Positions 1 through 7,591 of a stretch of DNA of 64,000 nucleotides are shown here, piece after piece (position 1 is the stretch's first letter; each line of letters opens with the position of its first letter). Under the pieces are notes generated by a model. The model did not search any database, had not been told where the DNA came from, and was given only the letters and a program-made list of their open reading frames with translations. This DNA is from Mycolicibacterium mageritense (GTDB lineage Bacteria; Actinomycetota; Actinomycetes; Mycobacteriales; Mycobacteriaceae). The stretch spans positions 372,001-436,000 of the forward strand of contig NZ_AP022567.1 in assembly GCF_010727475.1 (NCBI RefSeq), given 5' to 3'. Position numbers and translations under genes: made by a program.

Positions 1-355
1 CCTGCGGGAACATCGCGATCAGCAGGGCCACGCCGACCAGCAGGCGCTTACCCGGAAACGCCAGCCGGGCCACGGCGTAGGCCGCCATGCCGCCGACGAT
101 CACCGCGATCACCGTGGTGATCAGCCCGATGCCGATCGAGTTGACCAACGCCGAGGTGAACATGTCACCCGTGAAGATGCCCTTGTAGTTGTCGAACGTG
201 ATCTGAGCCGGAATCAGCTTGCCGTCCTTGACACTTGAGGTCGGCTTCAGCGACAGCGACAGGATCCACAGCACCGGCAGCAGTGCGTAGACGACCACCA
301 GGATGTTGATCAGGCCCCAGCCGGTGGCTCGCCGCGCGTTCACCCGTTCGCTCAT
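1..355 (-). CDS. sugB: Trehalose ABC transporter permease SugB (partial)
   Basis: Second membrane permease of the LpqY-SugABC importer, which returns trehalose released from cell-wall trehalose mycolates to the cytoplasm. Only the first 118 residues are in the window; the C-terminus with the EAA loop and the sugC ATPase gene should lie beyond base 1. The visible part has an N-terminal membrane segment (VVVYALLPVLWILSLSLKP) and a second hydrophobic stretch near residues 75-95, as in MalG-type permeases. Its ATG overlaps the sugA stop (ATGA, 352-355), so translation is coupled. Identity rests on order after lpqY and sugA and on fold; the family is well characterised in M. tuberculosis and M. 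smegmatis. Confidence 0.9.
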   Translation of the reverse strand, partial: MSERVNARRATGWGLINILVVVYALLPVLWILSLSLKPTSSVKDGKLIPAQITFDNYKGIFTGDMFTSALVNSIGIGLITTVIAVIVGGMAAYAVARLAFPGKRLLVGVALLIAMFPQ

Positions 356-1248
356 CGGTTTCCCTCCGCGTCTGCACCGGGCGCCGACGCACCGAAGACC
401 TTGATGAAGACGAACGCGATGACGGCCACCGACAGGAAGATCAACACGCTGATGGCCGAACCCAATCCGAGGTTGAACGCCTTGAACAGGTTGTCGTAGC
501 CGAGGATCGAGACCGAACCGGTGTTGTTGGCGCCACCGGTGAGGACGTAGATGTTGTCGAAGATCCGGAACGCGTCGAGCGTACGGAACAGCAGCGCGAC
601 CAGGATGGCCGGTTTGATCAGCGGCAGAATCACTTTCACCAGCCGCTTCCACGCGCCCGCGCCGTCGACCTGCGCGGCGTTGAGCAGATCCTGCGGCACC
701 AGAGCCAGGCCGGCGAGCAACAGCAGCGCCATGAACGGCGTGGTCTTCCACACCTCCGCGAGAATCACGATGGCGAGCGACGGCAGCTGTTCGGTCAGCG
801 GTGCACTGCCCTCGGGCAGCAGATTGGCCAGGTATCCGGTGCCGGGTGTCCAGGCGTAGTACCAGCTGTAGGACGCCGCGACGGTCACGATGCCGTACGG
901 GATGAGGATCGCCGTACGCACCGTGCCCTTGCCGAAGATCGTGCGGTGCATGACGAGTGCCAGCGCCATACCGAGCACGAACTCGATCGACACCGAGATG
1001 ACCGTGATGGCGAGCGTCACCACGAACGCCGTCCACCAGTATCGGTCGGTGAGGATGGTCTGGTAGTTGGCGAGCCCGACGAACGCGGTGTCCCCCGGCG
1101 CGGCGAGGTTGTAGCGCTGCAGGCTCAGCCAGATCGCGTACCCGATCGGGTAGGCCGTGACCGCGAGCATCAGGGTGACCGCGGGCGCGATGAGCGCGAA
1201 CGCCAACCGCCGTTCGGACTTGCGGTCGTCGCTTATCGGAGCTGTCAT
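352..1248 (-). CDS. sugA: Trehalose ABC transporter permease SugA
   Basis: First permease (298 aa) of the trehalose importer. Six hydrophobic segments are visible, beginning with LAFALIAPAVTLMLAVTAYP near residue 15. The EAA-type loop that docks the ATPase lies near residues 190-210 (NAAQVDGAGAWKRLVKVILP). This is the usual MalF-like core without the large periplasmic insert of E. coli MalF. It lies 28 bases downstream of lpqY and its TGA overlaps the sugB ATG, so the three genes form one transcript. Family function (trehalose uptake) is established knowledge; the assignment is by homology and context. Confidence 0.93.
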   Translation of the reverse strand: MTAPISDDRKSERRLAFALIAPAVTLMLAVTAYPIGYAIWLSLQRYNLAAPGDTAFVGLANYQTILTDRYWWTAFVVTLAITVISVSIEFVLGMALALVMHRTIFGKGTVRTAILIPYGIVTVAASYSWYYAWTPGTGYLANLLPEGSAPLTEQLPSLAIVILAEVWKTTPFMALLLLAGLALVPQDLLNAAQVDGAGAWKRLVKVILPLIKPAILVALLFRTLDAFRIFDNIYVLTGGANNTGSVSILGYDNLFKAFNLGLGSAISVLIFLSVAVIAFVFIKVFGASAPGADAEGNR

Positions 1249-1276
1249 GTCGACTCCTCGCGCAAGCGCTCGTCGG

Positions 1277-2674
1277 TCATGGGATCAGCCCCTTGCCATC
1301 GATCGCCTTCTGGACCTGCTCGGCCAACTCGTCGGCCGTGCGGTCGGGGTCGATCTCGGTGATCGGCGCGAGCGTGGCCGAGATCCGGGTCGACACCGCC
1401 TGGTACACCGGCGTGGCGGGCCGCACCGCGGCGTTGGTCAACTGCTCGCAGATGATGGCGTACTGCGGGTACTTGGCCTGGAACGCCGGGTCGTCGTAAA
1501 GCGACTCGCGCACCGCGGGCAGCCCGCCCTCGACCGACGTGTAGCGCTGGTTCTCCACGTTGCGCAGGCACCGGATGGCCTCGAACGCCTCGGCCTTGTG
1601 CTGGCTGGTGGCCGCGACCGCCAGGTTGAGCCCGCCGAGCGTGACCTTCGCGGGCTCACCGTCGACCACGCCCGGGTAGTTGGCGAACCCGAACACCTCT
1701 TTGCTGGCGTCGTAGGCGGCCTGGAACTGCTCGTCGGTCGGCGAGAACGTGCCGACGTCGTTGATGGCGCCCTTGAGATCGGGCCGCTGGTCGAGCGGCA
1801 GGAAATTGACGCCGCCCTTGACCGCGTTCTCCAGCAGCGAGGGCAGCACGAACGGCCAGTTCACCTCCAGGGCGGCTTTGCCCTGTTCGAGGGCCAACCG
1901 CGCGGTGGCCTCGTCGGTCTGGGTCACCGACGGGTCCGCGCCCGGTGCGGTGGCGACCGACTTGATGATCTGCAGCGCCTTGACCGTCGCCGCGCGGTGT
2001 TCGGGAGTGTCGGTCAGCGTGACGGTCTTGCCGTCGTCGGAGAGCACCTGCCCACCTGCGCTGGCCAGCAGCGTGTTGAACCACACCACCAGGCCCTCGT
2101 ACTGCTTGGCCTGAACGGCAATCCAACTGGGCTTGCCCGCCGCGTGCAGCCGGGTCGCCTCGGCCACCATGCCGTCCCAGGTACCGGGCGGTTCCTCCAT
2201 CAGATCGGCCCGGTACCAAAGCAATTGGGTGTTGGTGGTGATCGGTGCGGCGTAGAGCTTGTCCTGCCACCGCGCGGTCTCCAGCGGCCCGGGCAGCGTG
2301 TTGGACTCCGCATCGGCCTCGGCCAGGCCCGCTGGATCGTCCGAAAGCGGCAGCGCCCAGCCTGCCTCGGCGAACTCGGCGGTCCACACCACGTCCAACG
2401 CCATCACGTCGAGCGTCTTGTCGTTGCCGGTCAGCCTGCGGGCCAGCTGCAGGCGTTGATCGTCAGCGCCTTTCGGCAGACTCACCTGCCTGATGGTGAA
2501 CCGCCCGCCGAGTTCCTCGTTGCACCGGTTCGCGACGGCGGTAAAGGTCGCCATCTCGTTTGCCGGCGTGTAGTAGTTGATGACGATCCCGTTGGTCTGC
2601 GATCCGCACGCCGACACCATCGTGGCCGTCGTCAGCGCGGCCACTGCCGCAGCACATAGCCGCCGAGCCAGCAC
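1277..2674 (-). CDS. lpqY: Trehalose-binding lipoprotein LpqY
   Basis: Solute-binding lipoprotein (465 aa) that captures trehalose outside the membrane and delivers it to SugA-SugB. I chose the GTG at 2674 because a GGGAGG ribosome site sits about 7 bases upstream and the protein then opens with a classic signal peptide ending in lipobox VSAC (Cys about residue 23). An upstream in-frame ATG at 2767 would put 31 charged residues before the signal. The body is a type I extracellular sugar-binding fold (family 1 SBP), with the segment LQLARRLTGNDKTLDVMALD typical of the family. It is first in the lpqY-sugA-sugB operon. Confidence 0.93.
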   Translation of the reverse strand: MLARRLCAAAVAALTTATMVSACGSQTNGIVINYYTPANEMATFTAVANRCNEELGGRFTIRQVSLPKGADDQRLQLARRLTGNDKTLDVMALDVVWTAEFAEAGWALPLSDDPAGLAEADAESNTLPGPLETARWQDKLYAAPITTNTQLLWYRADLMEEPPGTWDGMVAEATRLHAAGKPSWIAVQAKQYEGLVVWFNTLLASAGGQVLSDDGKTVTLTDTPEHRAATVKALQIIKSVATAPGADPSVTQTDEATARLALEQGKAALEVNWPFVLPSLLENAVKGGVNFLPLDQRPDLKGAINDVGTFSPTDEQFQAAYDASKEVFGFANYPGVVDGEPAKVTLGGLNLAVAATSQHKAEAFEAIRCLRNVENQRYTSVEGGLPAVRESLYDDPAFQAKYPQYAIICEQLTNAAVRPATPVYQAVSTRISATLAPITEIDPDRTADELAEQVQKAIDGKGLIP

Positions 2675-2699
2675 CGCTCTGCCTCCCGTCCACGTCCGT

Positions 2700-2753
2700 C
2701 GGGCGGGAACCGCCCGCGCGCAAACCGTAGAGGCAAATGTGCGTGATATGCAA
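2700..2753 (-). promoter_or_regulatory. lpqY promoter and 5' leader hairpin
   Basis: On the minus strand TTGCAT (2748-2753) and TACGGT (2724-2729) form a -35/-10 pair with an 18-base spacer upstream of lpqY. Between the predicted transcript start and the ribosome site lies a tight hairpin, CGGGCGG-GAA-CCGCCCG on the plus strand (2700-2716). It would sit near the 5' end of the mRNA and could be a stability element or an operator. Prediction only. Confidence 0.45.
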
Positions 2754-2829
2754 CACTTTCGATGCACACGCGTCGCAATCGTGACCTGCGCAACTTTGCC
2801 GCACGGTCACGACACGACGGTTACGGGAC

Positions 2830-3342
2830 TCAGATCGTCAAGCGCGCCAGCAGATCCCGCCCCTGTTCGGCACCCTGCGGATCGCACAGCACGTCGTAGC
2901 GGCCCGCGACCAGTTGCATGGTCGAACTGAAATCTCTTGTGCCGCGTGCCATCGCGTAAGGGATCGCCGAGGTGATCAATCCGAAGAACACACCGGCGAC
3001 CAGACCGGTGAGCAGAGCGCTCCACGGGTTGGGGCTGAAGAACCCGAGGATCAGGCCGATGAACAGACCCAGCCAGGCGCCTGACAGCACACCACCGCCG
3101 AGCACCTTCGGCCAGCTCAACCGTCCGGTGACCCGCTCGACCTGCATCAGGTCGACGCCCACGATCGTGACCTGCTGGACCGGGAACTGTTGGTCGGACA
3201 GATAATCAACCGCGCGCTGGGCTTCGGCGTAGGTGGGGTACGAGCCGATGGGCCAACCCTTCGGCGGCGTCGGCAACGCACCGCGCATCGGGGCGCCGGC
3301 CGCGGCGCCAGGGGCCTGCCCGGGCTGGAATGGGCTCGTCAT
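2830..3342 (-). CDS. General-stress-protein 17M-like membrane protein
   Basis: A 170-residue protein related to M. tuberculosis Rv1234, which also sits just upstream of lpqY. Residues 30-70 form a GSP17M-like N-terminal domain (YPTYAEAQRAVDYLSDQQFP, then a beta-strand VQQVTIVGVDL). This is followed by two Gly-rich membrane segments near 80-100 and 110-130 and a short soluble tail. The ATG is preceded by AGGAGAG. It is transcribed in the same direction as lpqY, but a 155-base gap with its own promoter separates them. Molecular role unknown; the domain is linked to general stress responses in other bacteria. Confidence 0.75.
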   Translation of the reverse strand: MTSPFQPGQAPGAAAGAPMRGALPTPPKGWPIGSYPTYAEAQRAVDYLSDQQFPVQQVTIVGVDLMQVERVTGRLSWPKVLGGGVLSGAWLGLFIGLILGFFSPNPWSALLTGLVAGVFFGLITSAIPYAMARGTRDFSSTMQLVAGRYDVLCDPQGAEQGRDLLARLTI

Positions 3343-3458
3343 CGCGCTTCACTCTCCTCTGTGCACCGCCTCGGTGTGCGGATGCTTTCATTACAGCAAC
3401 GTCCCGCCGCCGGAATTCGTGCCTCATTTCGATGACCCGCGTATTCCGTACCGTGCGC

Positions 3459-3464
3459 TAGGTT
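3459..3464 (+). promoter_or_regulatory. -10 box for leaderless transcript of the DUF4190 gene
   Basis: TAGGTT lies 7 bases before the ATG at 3472 and no ribosome site is visible. This spacing puts the transcript start on the A of ATG. Confidence 0.5.
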
Positions 3465-3471
3465 TGTCAGC

Positions 3472-4206
3472 ATGACAAATCCGGACGGGTACTCGGGCGA
3501 CCAGCCGGCATCCGAAGCCGGTGCCGGGCCGTCAGAACCGTCGTCAAGCGGCTACGAAGCACCTCCCATCGAGCAGTCTCAGGATCAACCGCAGACGGCG
3601 CAAACGCAACCGTCATACGACACGCCGCCGGCCTCGGAGCCACCGCCGACGTATTCGGCCGGATCGGACTACTCGCCGCCGAGCGATTACTCCGTGCCCC
3701 CGGCGTATCAGACCCCGTACTCGGCCGAGCCGCCGACTCCGCCGACGGGATATGCGCCACCGGGCGGCTATCCCCCACCGCCCGCACCGGGCGCGTACCC
3801 ACCGCCTCCGCCTGCGGGCGCCTACCCGCCTCCCCCGGGCAGCTATCCGCCGCCTCCCGCGGGTTATCCACCGCCGCCCGCCCCGGGCTACGGCGGCTAC
3901 CCGGGCGCATACCCGACCGGCTACGACATGGCACCCAGCAATCCGAACAACGGCATGGCCATCGGATCGCTCGTGGCGTCGGTGCTCGGTGTGCCGTTCA
4001 TGTTCTTCTGCTTCAGCGGCTTCGTACCCGCACTGGTGGGCGTCGTGCTGGGCATCGTTGCCTTGAACCAGATCAAGACCACCGGCCAGTCAGGTCGGGG
4101 CCTTGCGATCGCCGGTATCGCGGTGGGCGCGGTGATCCTGCTGCTCGGCCTGATAATCCTCGGGTTCGTCGTGCTGTCGGCGTCCACGTCGTCACCGACG
4201 TACTGA
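3472..4206 (+). CDS. Proline-rich DUF4190 membrane protein
   Basis: A 244-residue protein, homologous in context to Rv1233c. Residues 1-155 are an extended Pro/Tyr/Gly-rich tail with repeated YPPPP-like units. The C-terminal 85 residues carry two membrane helices joined by a short loop (IGSLVASVLGVPFMFFCFSG, then AGIAVGAVILLLGLIILGFV), the DUF4190 hairpin, with the family's LNQIKTTGQSGRGLAIAG segment between them. The Pro-rich tail probably faces the cytoplasm. Function unknown. The next gene is a shorter paralogue starting 2 bases after this stop. Confidence 0.75.
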   Translation: MTNPDGYSGDQPASEAGAGPSEPSSSGYEAPPIEQSQDQPQTAQTQPSYDTPPASEPPPTYSAGSDYSPPSDYSVPPAYQTPYSAEPPTPPTGYAPPGGYPPPPAPGAYPPPPPAGAYPPPPGSYPPPPAGYPPPPAPGYGGYPGAYPTGYDMAPSNPNNGMAIGSLVASVLGVPFMFFCFSGFVPALVGVVLGIVALNQIKTTGQSGRGLAIAGIAVGAVILLLGLIILGFVVLSASTSSPTY

Positions 4207-4207
4207 C

Positions 4208-4681
4208 GTGACCACGCCGCCCGAGGAACCGGCACCGCGATTCGGCGGTGTCGAATACCCAGCGCTCGAACACGCCCATCCGGCGGATCCGCTTGCGCCC
4301 GTGGATTATCCGGCCAGTGCGGGACTACCACCGCCGGTGTATCCGGCCGCGCCGGGCTACCCGGGCGCGGGGTATCCGCCGGCCCAGCCCGGTTATCCCT
4401 ATGCGCCTGCCCAGCCGTACGGGCCGTACCGGCAGCAGCCGCCTCCCGGCACCAGCGGCATGGCGATCGCCGCGCTGGTGTGCTCGGTGCTCGGCTTCCT
4501 GTCGTGCCTGACCGGCACGGTCGGCCTGGTGCTCGGCATCATCGCCATGCGCGAGACCAAGCGCACCGGGCAGCAGGGCTACGGCATGGCGCTGGCGGCC
4601 ACCATCATCGGTGGGTTGCTGACCGCGCTGCTCGTCCTCTTCCTGTTGGCCGGCGTGATCTCGGGCTTGTCGAGCGCCTAG
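4208..4681 (+). CDS. Proline-rich DUF4190 membrane protein (tandem paralogue)
   Basis: A 157-residue protein with the same plan as its neighbour: a Pro/Tyr/Gly-rich N-terminus of about 80 residues, then two membrane helices (MAIAALVCSVLGFLSCLTGT and ATIIGGLLTALLVLFLLAGV) around a MRETKRTGQQGYGMAL segment. The GTG start lies one base after the preceding TGA, so the two are co-translated. The DUF4190 hairpin is clearly duplicated while the Pro-rich tails diverge. The stop codon shares the palindrome CTAG (4678-4681) with the convergent gene. Function unknown. Confidence 0.72.
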   Translation: MTTPPEEPAPRFGGVEYPALEHAHPADPLAPVDYPASAGLPPPVYPAAPGYPGAGYPPAQPGYPYAPAQPYGPYRQQPPPGTSGMAIAALVCSVLGFLSCLTGTVGLVLGIIAMRETKRTGQQGYGMALAATIIGGLLTALLVLFLLAGVISGLSSA

Positions 4682-5646
4682 CGATCCCCCGGCGGCTCGA
4701 ACCGCGGGGCCTGCCGAGTCATCCCCGCTGCGCGGCCCTTCGCCGCAACGACAAGGGCCATCTTGCGGCTCGCCTCGTCGATCATCTCGTCACCGAGCAT
4801 GACCGCTCCCCTCGCACCTCCGGCGCCCGACGTGTGCCACTCGTAGGCCTCCAGGATCAGCTCTGCGTGATCGTAATCGGCCTGGCGCGGGCTGAAGATC
4901 TCGTTGCCCGCGACGATCTGGTCGGGATGCAGAACCCACTTGCCGTCGTATCCCAGGGCCGCCGACCGGCCGGCCACCCGCCGGAAACCGTCGACGTCGC
5001 GGACCTTCACATACGGACCGTCGATCGCGTTGACGCCCCGACTCCGCGCGGCGACCAGGATGCGCATGAGCACATGGTGGTGCGCGTCGCCGAGGTCGTA
5101 GCCCTCGGGCTGCCCGCCGACTTCGAGGGTTCGCATGTTGAGGCTGGCCGCCATGTCGCCGGGGCCGAGCACGAGCGCCTGCACGCGCGGTCCAGCAGCG
5201 ATCGCGTCGACGTTGGTGAGGCCCCGCGCATCCTCGATCTGCGGTTCTATGCCGATGCGGCCCACGGGCAGACCGTGCGTCGTCTCCAATTGCGTGAGCA
5301 ACAGATCCAGCGCCTGCACGTGCGCCACCTCGGTGACCTTCGGCAGCACGATGAGGTCGAGCGACGCGCCGGCTTTCGAAACCACCTCGATGACGTCGGC
5401 ATAGGTCCACGGCGTGGTCCAGTCGTTGACCCGCACACCCCGCAGCTGTCCCGCCCAGCCGTCGCAGGCCAGCGCCTCGGCGACCTGGCTACGCGCGTGC
5501 GCCTTGGCGTCGGGCGCCACGGCGTCCTCGAGGTCGAGGAACACCTCGTCGGCGGGCAGACCCTTGGCTTTCTCGATCATCCTCGGGTTGCTGCCCGGGA
5601 CGGAGAGGCAGGTTCTCCGGGGTCGATACGTGTTGTCCACGAACAC
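4678..5646 (-). CDS. CitE-like HpcH/HpaI aldolase/lyase
   Basis: A 322-residue TIM-barrel lyase of the CitE/malyl-CoA lyase family, which cleaves or hydrolyses CoA thioesters of beta-hydroxy acids. Family features are visible: RRTCLSVPGSNPRMIEKAKG near the N-terminus, the acidic FLDLEDAVAPDAKAHAR motif, a conserved Glu in GRIGIEPQIEDARG and the Mg-binding Asp in LVLGPGDMA. I set the start at GTG 5646 because AAAGGG lies 8 bases upstream. An ATG at 5679 would overlap the divergent gene's start. No CoA transferase or citrate lyase subunits are adjacent, so the substrate is open. Confidence 0.82.
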   Translation of the reverse strand: MFVDNTYRPRRTCLSVPGSNPRMIEKAKGLPADEVFLDLEDAVAPDAKAHARSQVAEALACDGWAGQLRGVRVNDWTTPWTYADVIEVVSKAGASLDLIVLPKVTEVAHVQALDLLLTQLETTHGLPVGRIGIEPQIEDARGLTNVDAIAAGPRVQALVLGPGDMAASLNMRTLEVGGQPEGYDLGDAHHHVLMRILVAARSRGVNAIDGPYVKVRDVDGFRRVAGRSAALGYDGKWVLHPDQIVAGNEIFSPRQADYDHAELILEAYEWHTSGAGGARGAVMLGDEMIDEASRKMALVVAAKGRAAGMTRQAPRFEPPGDR

Positions 5647-5652
5647 ACTCTC

Positions 5653-5658
5653 TACCCT
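5653..5658 (+). promoter_or_regulatory. -10 box for leaderless MgtE-N/CBS gene
   Basis: TACCCT ends 7 bases before the ATG at 5666 with no ribosome site between. Confidence 0.55.
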
Positions 5659-5665
5659 TTGACTC

Positions 5666-6952
5666 ATGGCGGCGGTCAACAGGGTCTACGCGGCCCGGCT
5701 CGCAGGGATGGTGGTGCTGGGCCCCGACGGGGAGTCCATCGGCCGCGTGCGTGACGTGGTGATCAGCATCAGCATCGTCCGCCACCAGCCGAGAGTGCTC
5801 GGGTTGGTCGTTGAATTGCTCACGCGGAGAAGGATTTTCGTTCCTATCCTGCGAGTGACCGCGATCGAGCCCGGTTCGGTGACCCTGGCCACCGGCAGTG
5901 TGTCGCTGCGCCGGTTCGCGCAACGCCCCGGCGAGGTGCTGGTGCTCGGGCAGGTTTTGGAGACCAGGGTGCGCATCGACGATCCCGACCTGCCGCAGCT
6001 GGCCGGAATCGACGTCGTGGTGGTCGATCTGGGCATCGAACAGACCCGCACCAGGGACTGGATGGTCACGCGGGTCGCAGTGCGCCCGCAGCGCCGGCTC
6101 GGGCGGCGAAGCAACATCTACGCCGTCGACTGGCAGAACGTGCACGGCCTCACGCCGTCCGGGCTCGCGATGCCCGATCAGGGCGTGGCCTCGCTGCTCG
6201 AGCAGTTCGCCGGTCAGCGCGCGGTGGAGGTCGCCGAGGCACTGCGCGAGCTGCCTGCCAAGCGCCGCTACGAACTGTTCCGGGCACTCGACGACGAGCG
6301 TCTCGCCGACGTGCTGCAGGAGCTGCCCGAGGACGAGCAGGCCGAGGTGCTACGGCAGCTCAAGACCGAACGCGCGGCCGACGTGCTGGAGGCCATGGAT
6401 CCCGACGACGCGGCCGACCTCCTCGGCACGATGACGCCCGCGGACGCCGAGGTGCTGCTGCGACGCATGGACCCCGAGGATTCCGAGGACGTCCGACGGC
6501 TGCTGAGCCACTCGCCCGACACCGCGGGCGGTTTGATGACGTCCGAACCCGTGGTGCTCGCACCCGACACCACGGTCGCCGAAGCCCTGGCCAGGGTCCG
6601 CGATCCCGACCTGACGCCCGCACTGGCGTCGCTGGCCTTCGTGGCCCGGCCGCCCACCGCCACGCCGACGGGCCGCTACCTGGGTTGTGTGCACCTGCAG
6701 CGGCTGCTGCGCGAACCCCCGGGCGAGCTGGTCAGCGGCATCGTGGACAACGATCTGCCGACGCTGGGCCCCGAGGACTCGCTCGCCGCGGTGACCCGCT
6801 TCTTCGCGGCCTACAACCTGGTGTGTGCCCCGGTCGTCGACGAGGAGAGTCACCTGCTGGGTGCGGTGTCGGTGGACGACGTCCTCGACCATCTGCTGCC
6901 CGACGACTGGCGGGAACGGGAAGAACCTGAGCTGCCGGTGGCGGGCTCATGA
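5666..6952 (+). CDS. PRC-barrel/MgtE-N/CBS domain protein, no channel domain
   Basis: A 428-residue soluble protein like Rv1232c. Residues 1-65 look like a PRC-barrel (VVLGPDGESIGRVRDVVISI). Residues about 175-280 are an MgtE N-terminal superhelical domain with repeated units such as ELPEDEQAEVLRQLKTE. Two CBS motifs follow (TSEPVVLAPDTTVAEALARV and LGAVSVDDVLDHLLP). The Mg2+ channel transmembrane domain of true MgtE is absent, so it probably senses Mg2+ or nucleotides rather than transporting. Its stop overlaps the next ATG (6949-6952), suggesting a working pair with the DUF1003 membrane protein. Confidence 0.8.
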   Translation: MAAVNRVYAARLAGMVVLGPDGESIGRVRDVVISISIVRHQPRVLGLVVELLTRRRIFVPILRVTAIEPGSVTLATGSVSLRRFAQRPGEVLVLGQVLETRVRIDDPDLPQLAGIDVVVVDLGIEQTRTRDWMVTRVAVRPQRRLGRRSNIYAVDWQNVHGLTPSGLAMPDQGVASLLEQFAGQRAVEVAEALRELPAKRRYELFRALDDERLADVLQELPEDEQAEVLRQLKTERAADVLEAMDPDDAADLLGTMTPADAEVLLRRMDPEDSEDVRRLLSHSPDTAGGLMTSEPVVLAPDTTVAEALARVRDPDLTPALASLAFVARPPTATPTGRYLGCVHLQRLLREPPGELVSGIVDNDLPTLGPEDSLAAVTRFFAAYNLVCAPVVDEESHLLGAVSVDDVLDHLLPDDWREREEPELPVAGS

Positions 6953-7533
6953 GTGAACTGTCGGCGCGCCAGCGGTTGGACACCCCGCGCGCGACCCGGG
7001 GTTTCGGGCTGCACTTCGACGTCGAGGCGGTCGGCCGGTTCAGCGAGTCCATCGCGCGGTTCCTCGGCACGGGGCGGTACCTGGCCATCCAGACGGTCGT
7101 CGTGGTGGTGTGGATCGCCCTGAACCTGTTCGCGGTGAGCCTGCAGTGGGATCCGTACCCGTTCATCCTGCTGAACCTGGCGTTTTCGACGCAGGCCGCA
7201 TACGCCGCGCCGTTGATCCTGCTGGCGCAGAACCGCCAGGAGAACCGGGACCGGGTCTCGCTGGAAGAGGATCGGCGGCGCGCCGAGCAGACCAAGGCCG
7301 ACACCGAATTCCTGGCCCGCGAACTCGCGGCGCTGCGTTTGGCGGTCGGCGAGGTGGCCACACGCGACTACCTCCGCCGCGAACTGGAGGAACTGCACGA
7401 GGCAATCAACGGGCTGCAGAAGCGGGCCAAACGCGGCGGCCGGTCCGGCAAAGCCGATGACCCGGAGCGCACCCCGAAAAGCAGTGACGCAGACGTCAGT
7501 GAACCATTGTCGCAACAGGACAACGAGAAGTAG
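6949..7533 (+). CDS. DUF1003 family membrane protein
   Basis: A 194-residue protein matching Rv1231c. Two membrane helices lie near residues 45-65 (YLAIQTVVVVVWIALNLFAV) and 72-92 (PYPFILLNLAFSTQAAYAAP), the DUF1003 hallmark. A charged coiled-coil-like segment (RVSLEEDRRRAEQTKADTEF and onward) and a Lys/Ser-rich tail follow. Translation is coupled to the upstream MgtE-N/CBS gene by an ATGA overlap, so a membrane anchor or partner role for that protein is plausible but unproven. Confidence 0.75.
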   Translation: MSELSARQRLDTPRATRGFGLHFDVEAVGRFSESIARFLGTGRYLAIQTVVVVVWIALNLFAVSLQWDPYPFILLNLAFSTQAAYAAPLILLAQNRQENRDRVSLEEDRRRAEQTKADTEFLARELAALRLAVGEVATRDYLRRELEELHEAINGLQKRAKRGGRSGKADDPERTPKSSDADVSEPLSQQDNEK

Positions 7534-7591
7534 GTATGGTGACTTGGTTCACAAGACGCTGGACGTCGGCAACCGATCAAAGGACGGCTAG

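Noticed and set aside
3730..3920. CCGCC-rich repeats in the DUF4190 gene
   Set aside because: Simple coding repetition of Pro/Tyr-rich protein, not an independent repeat element.
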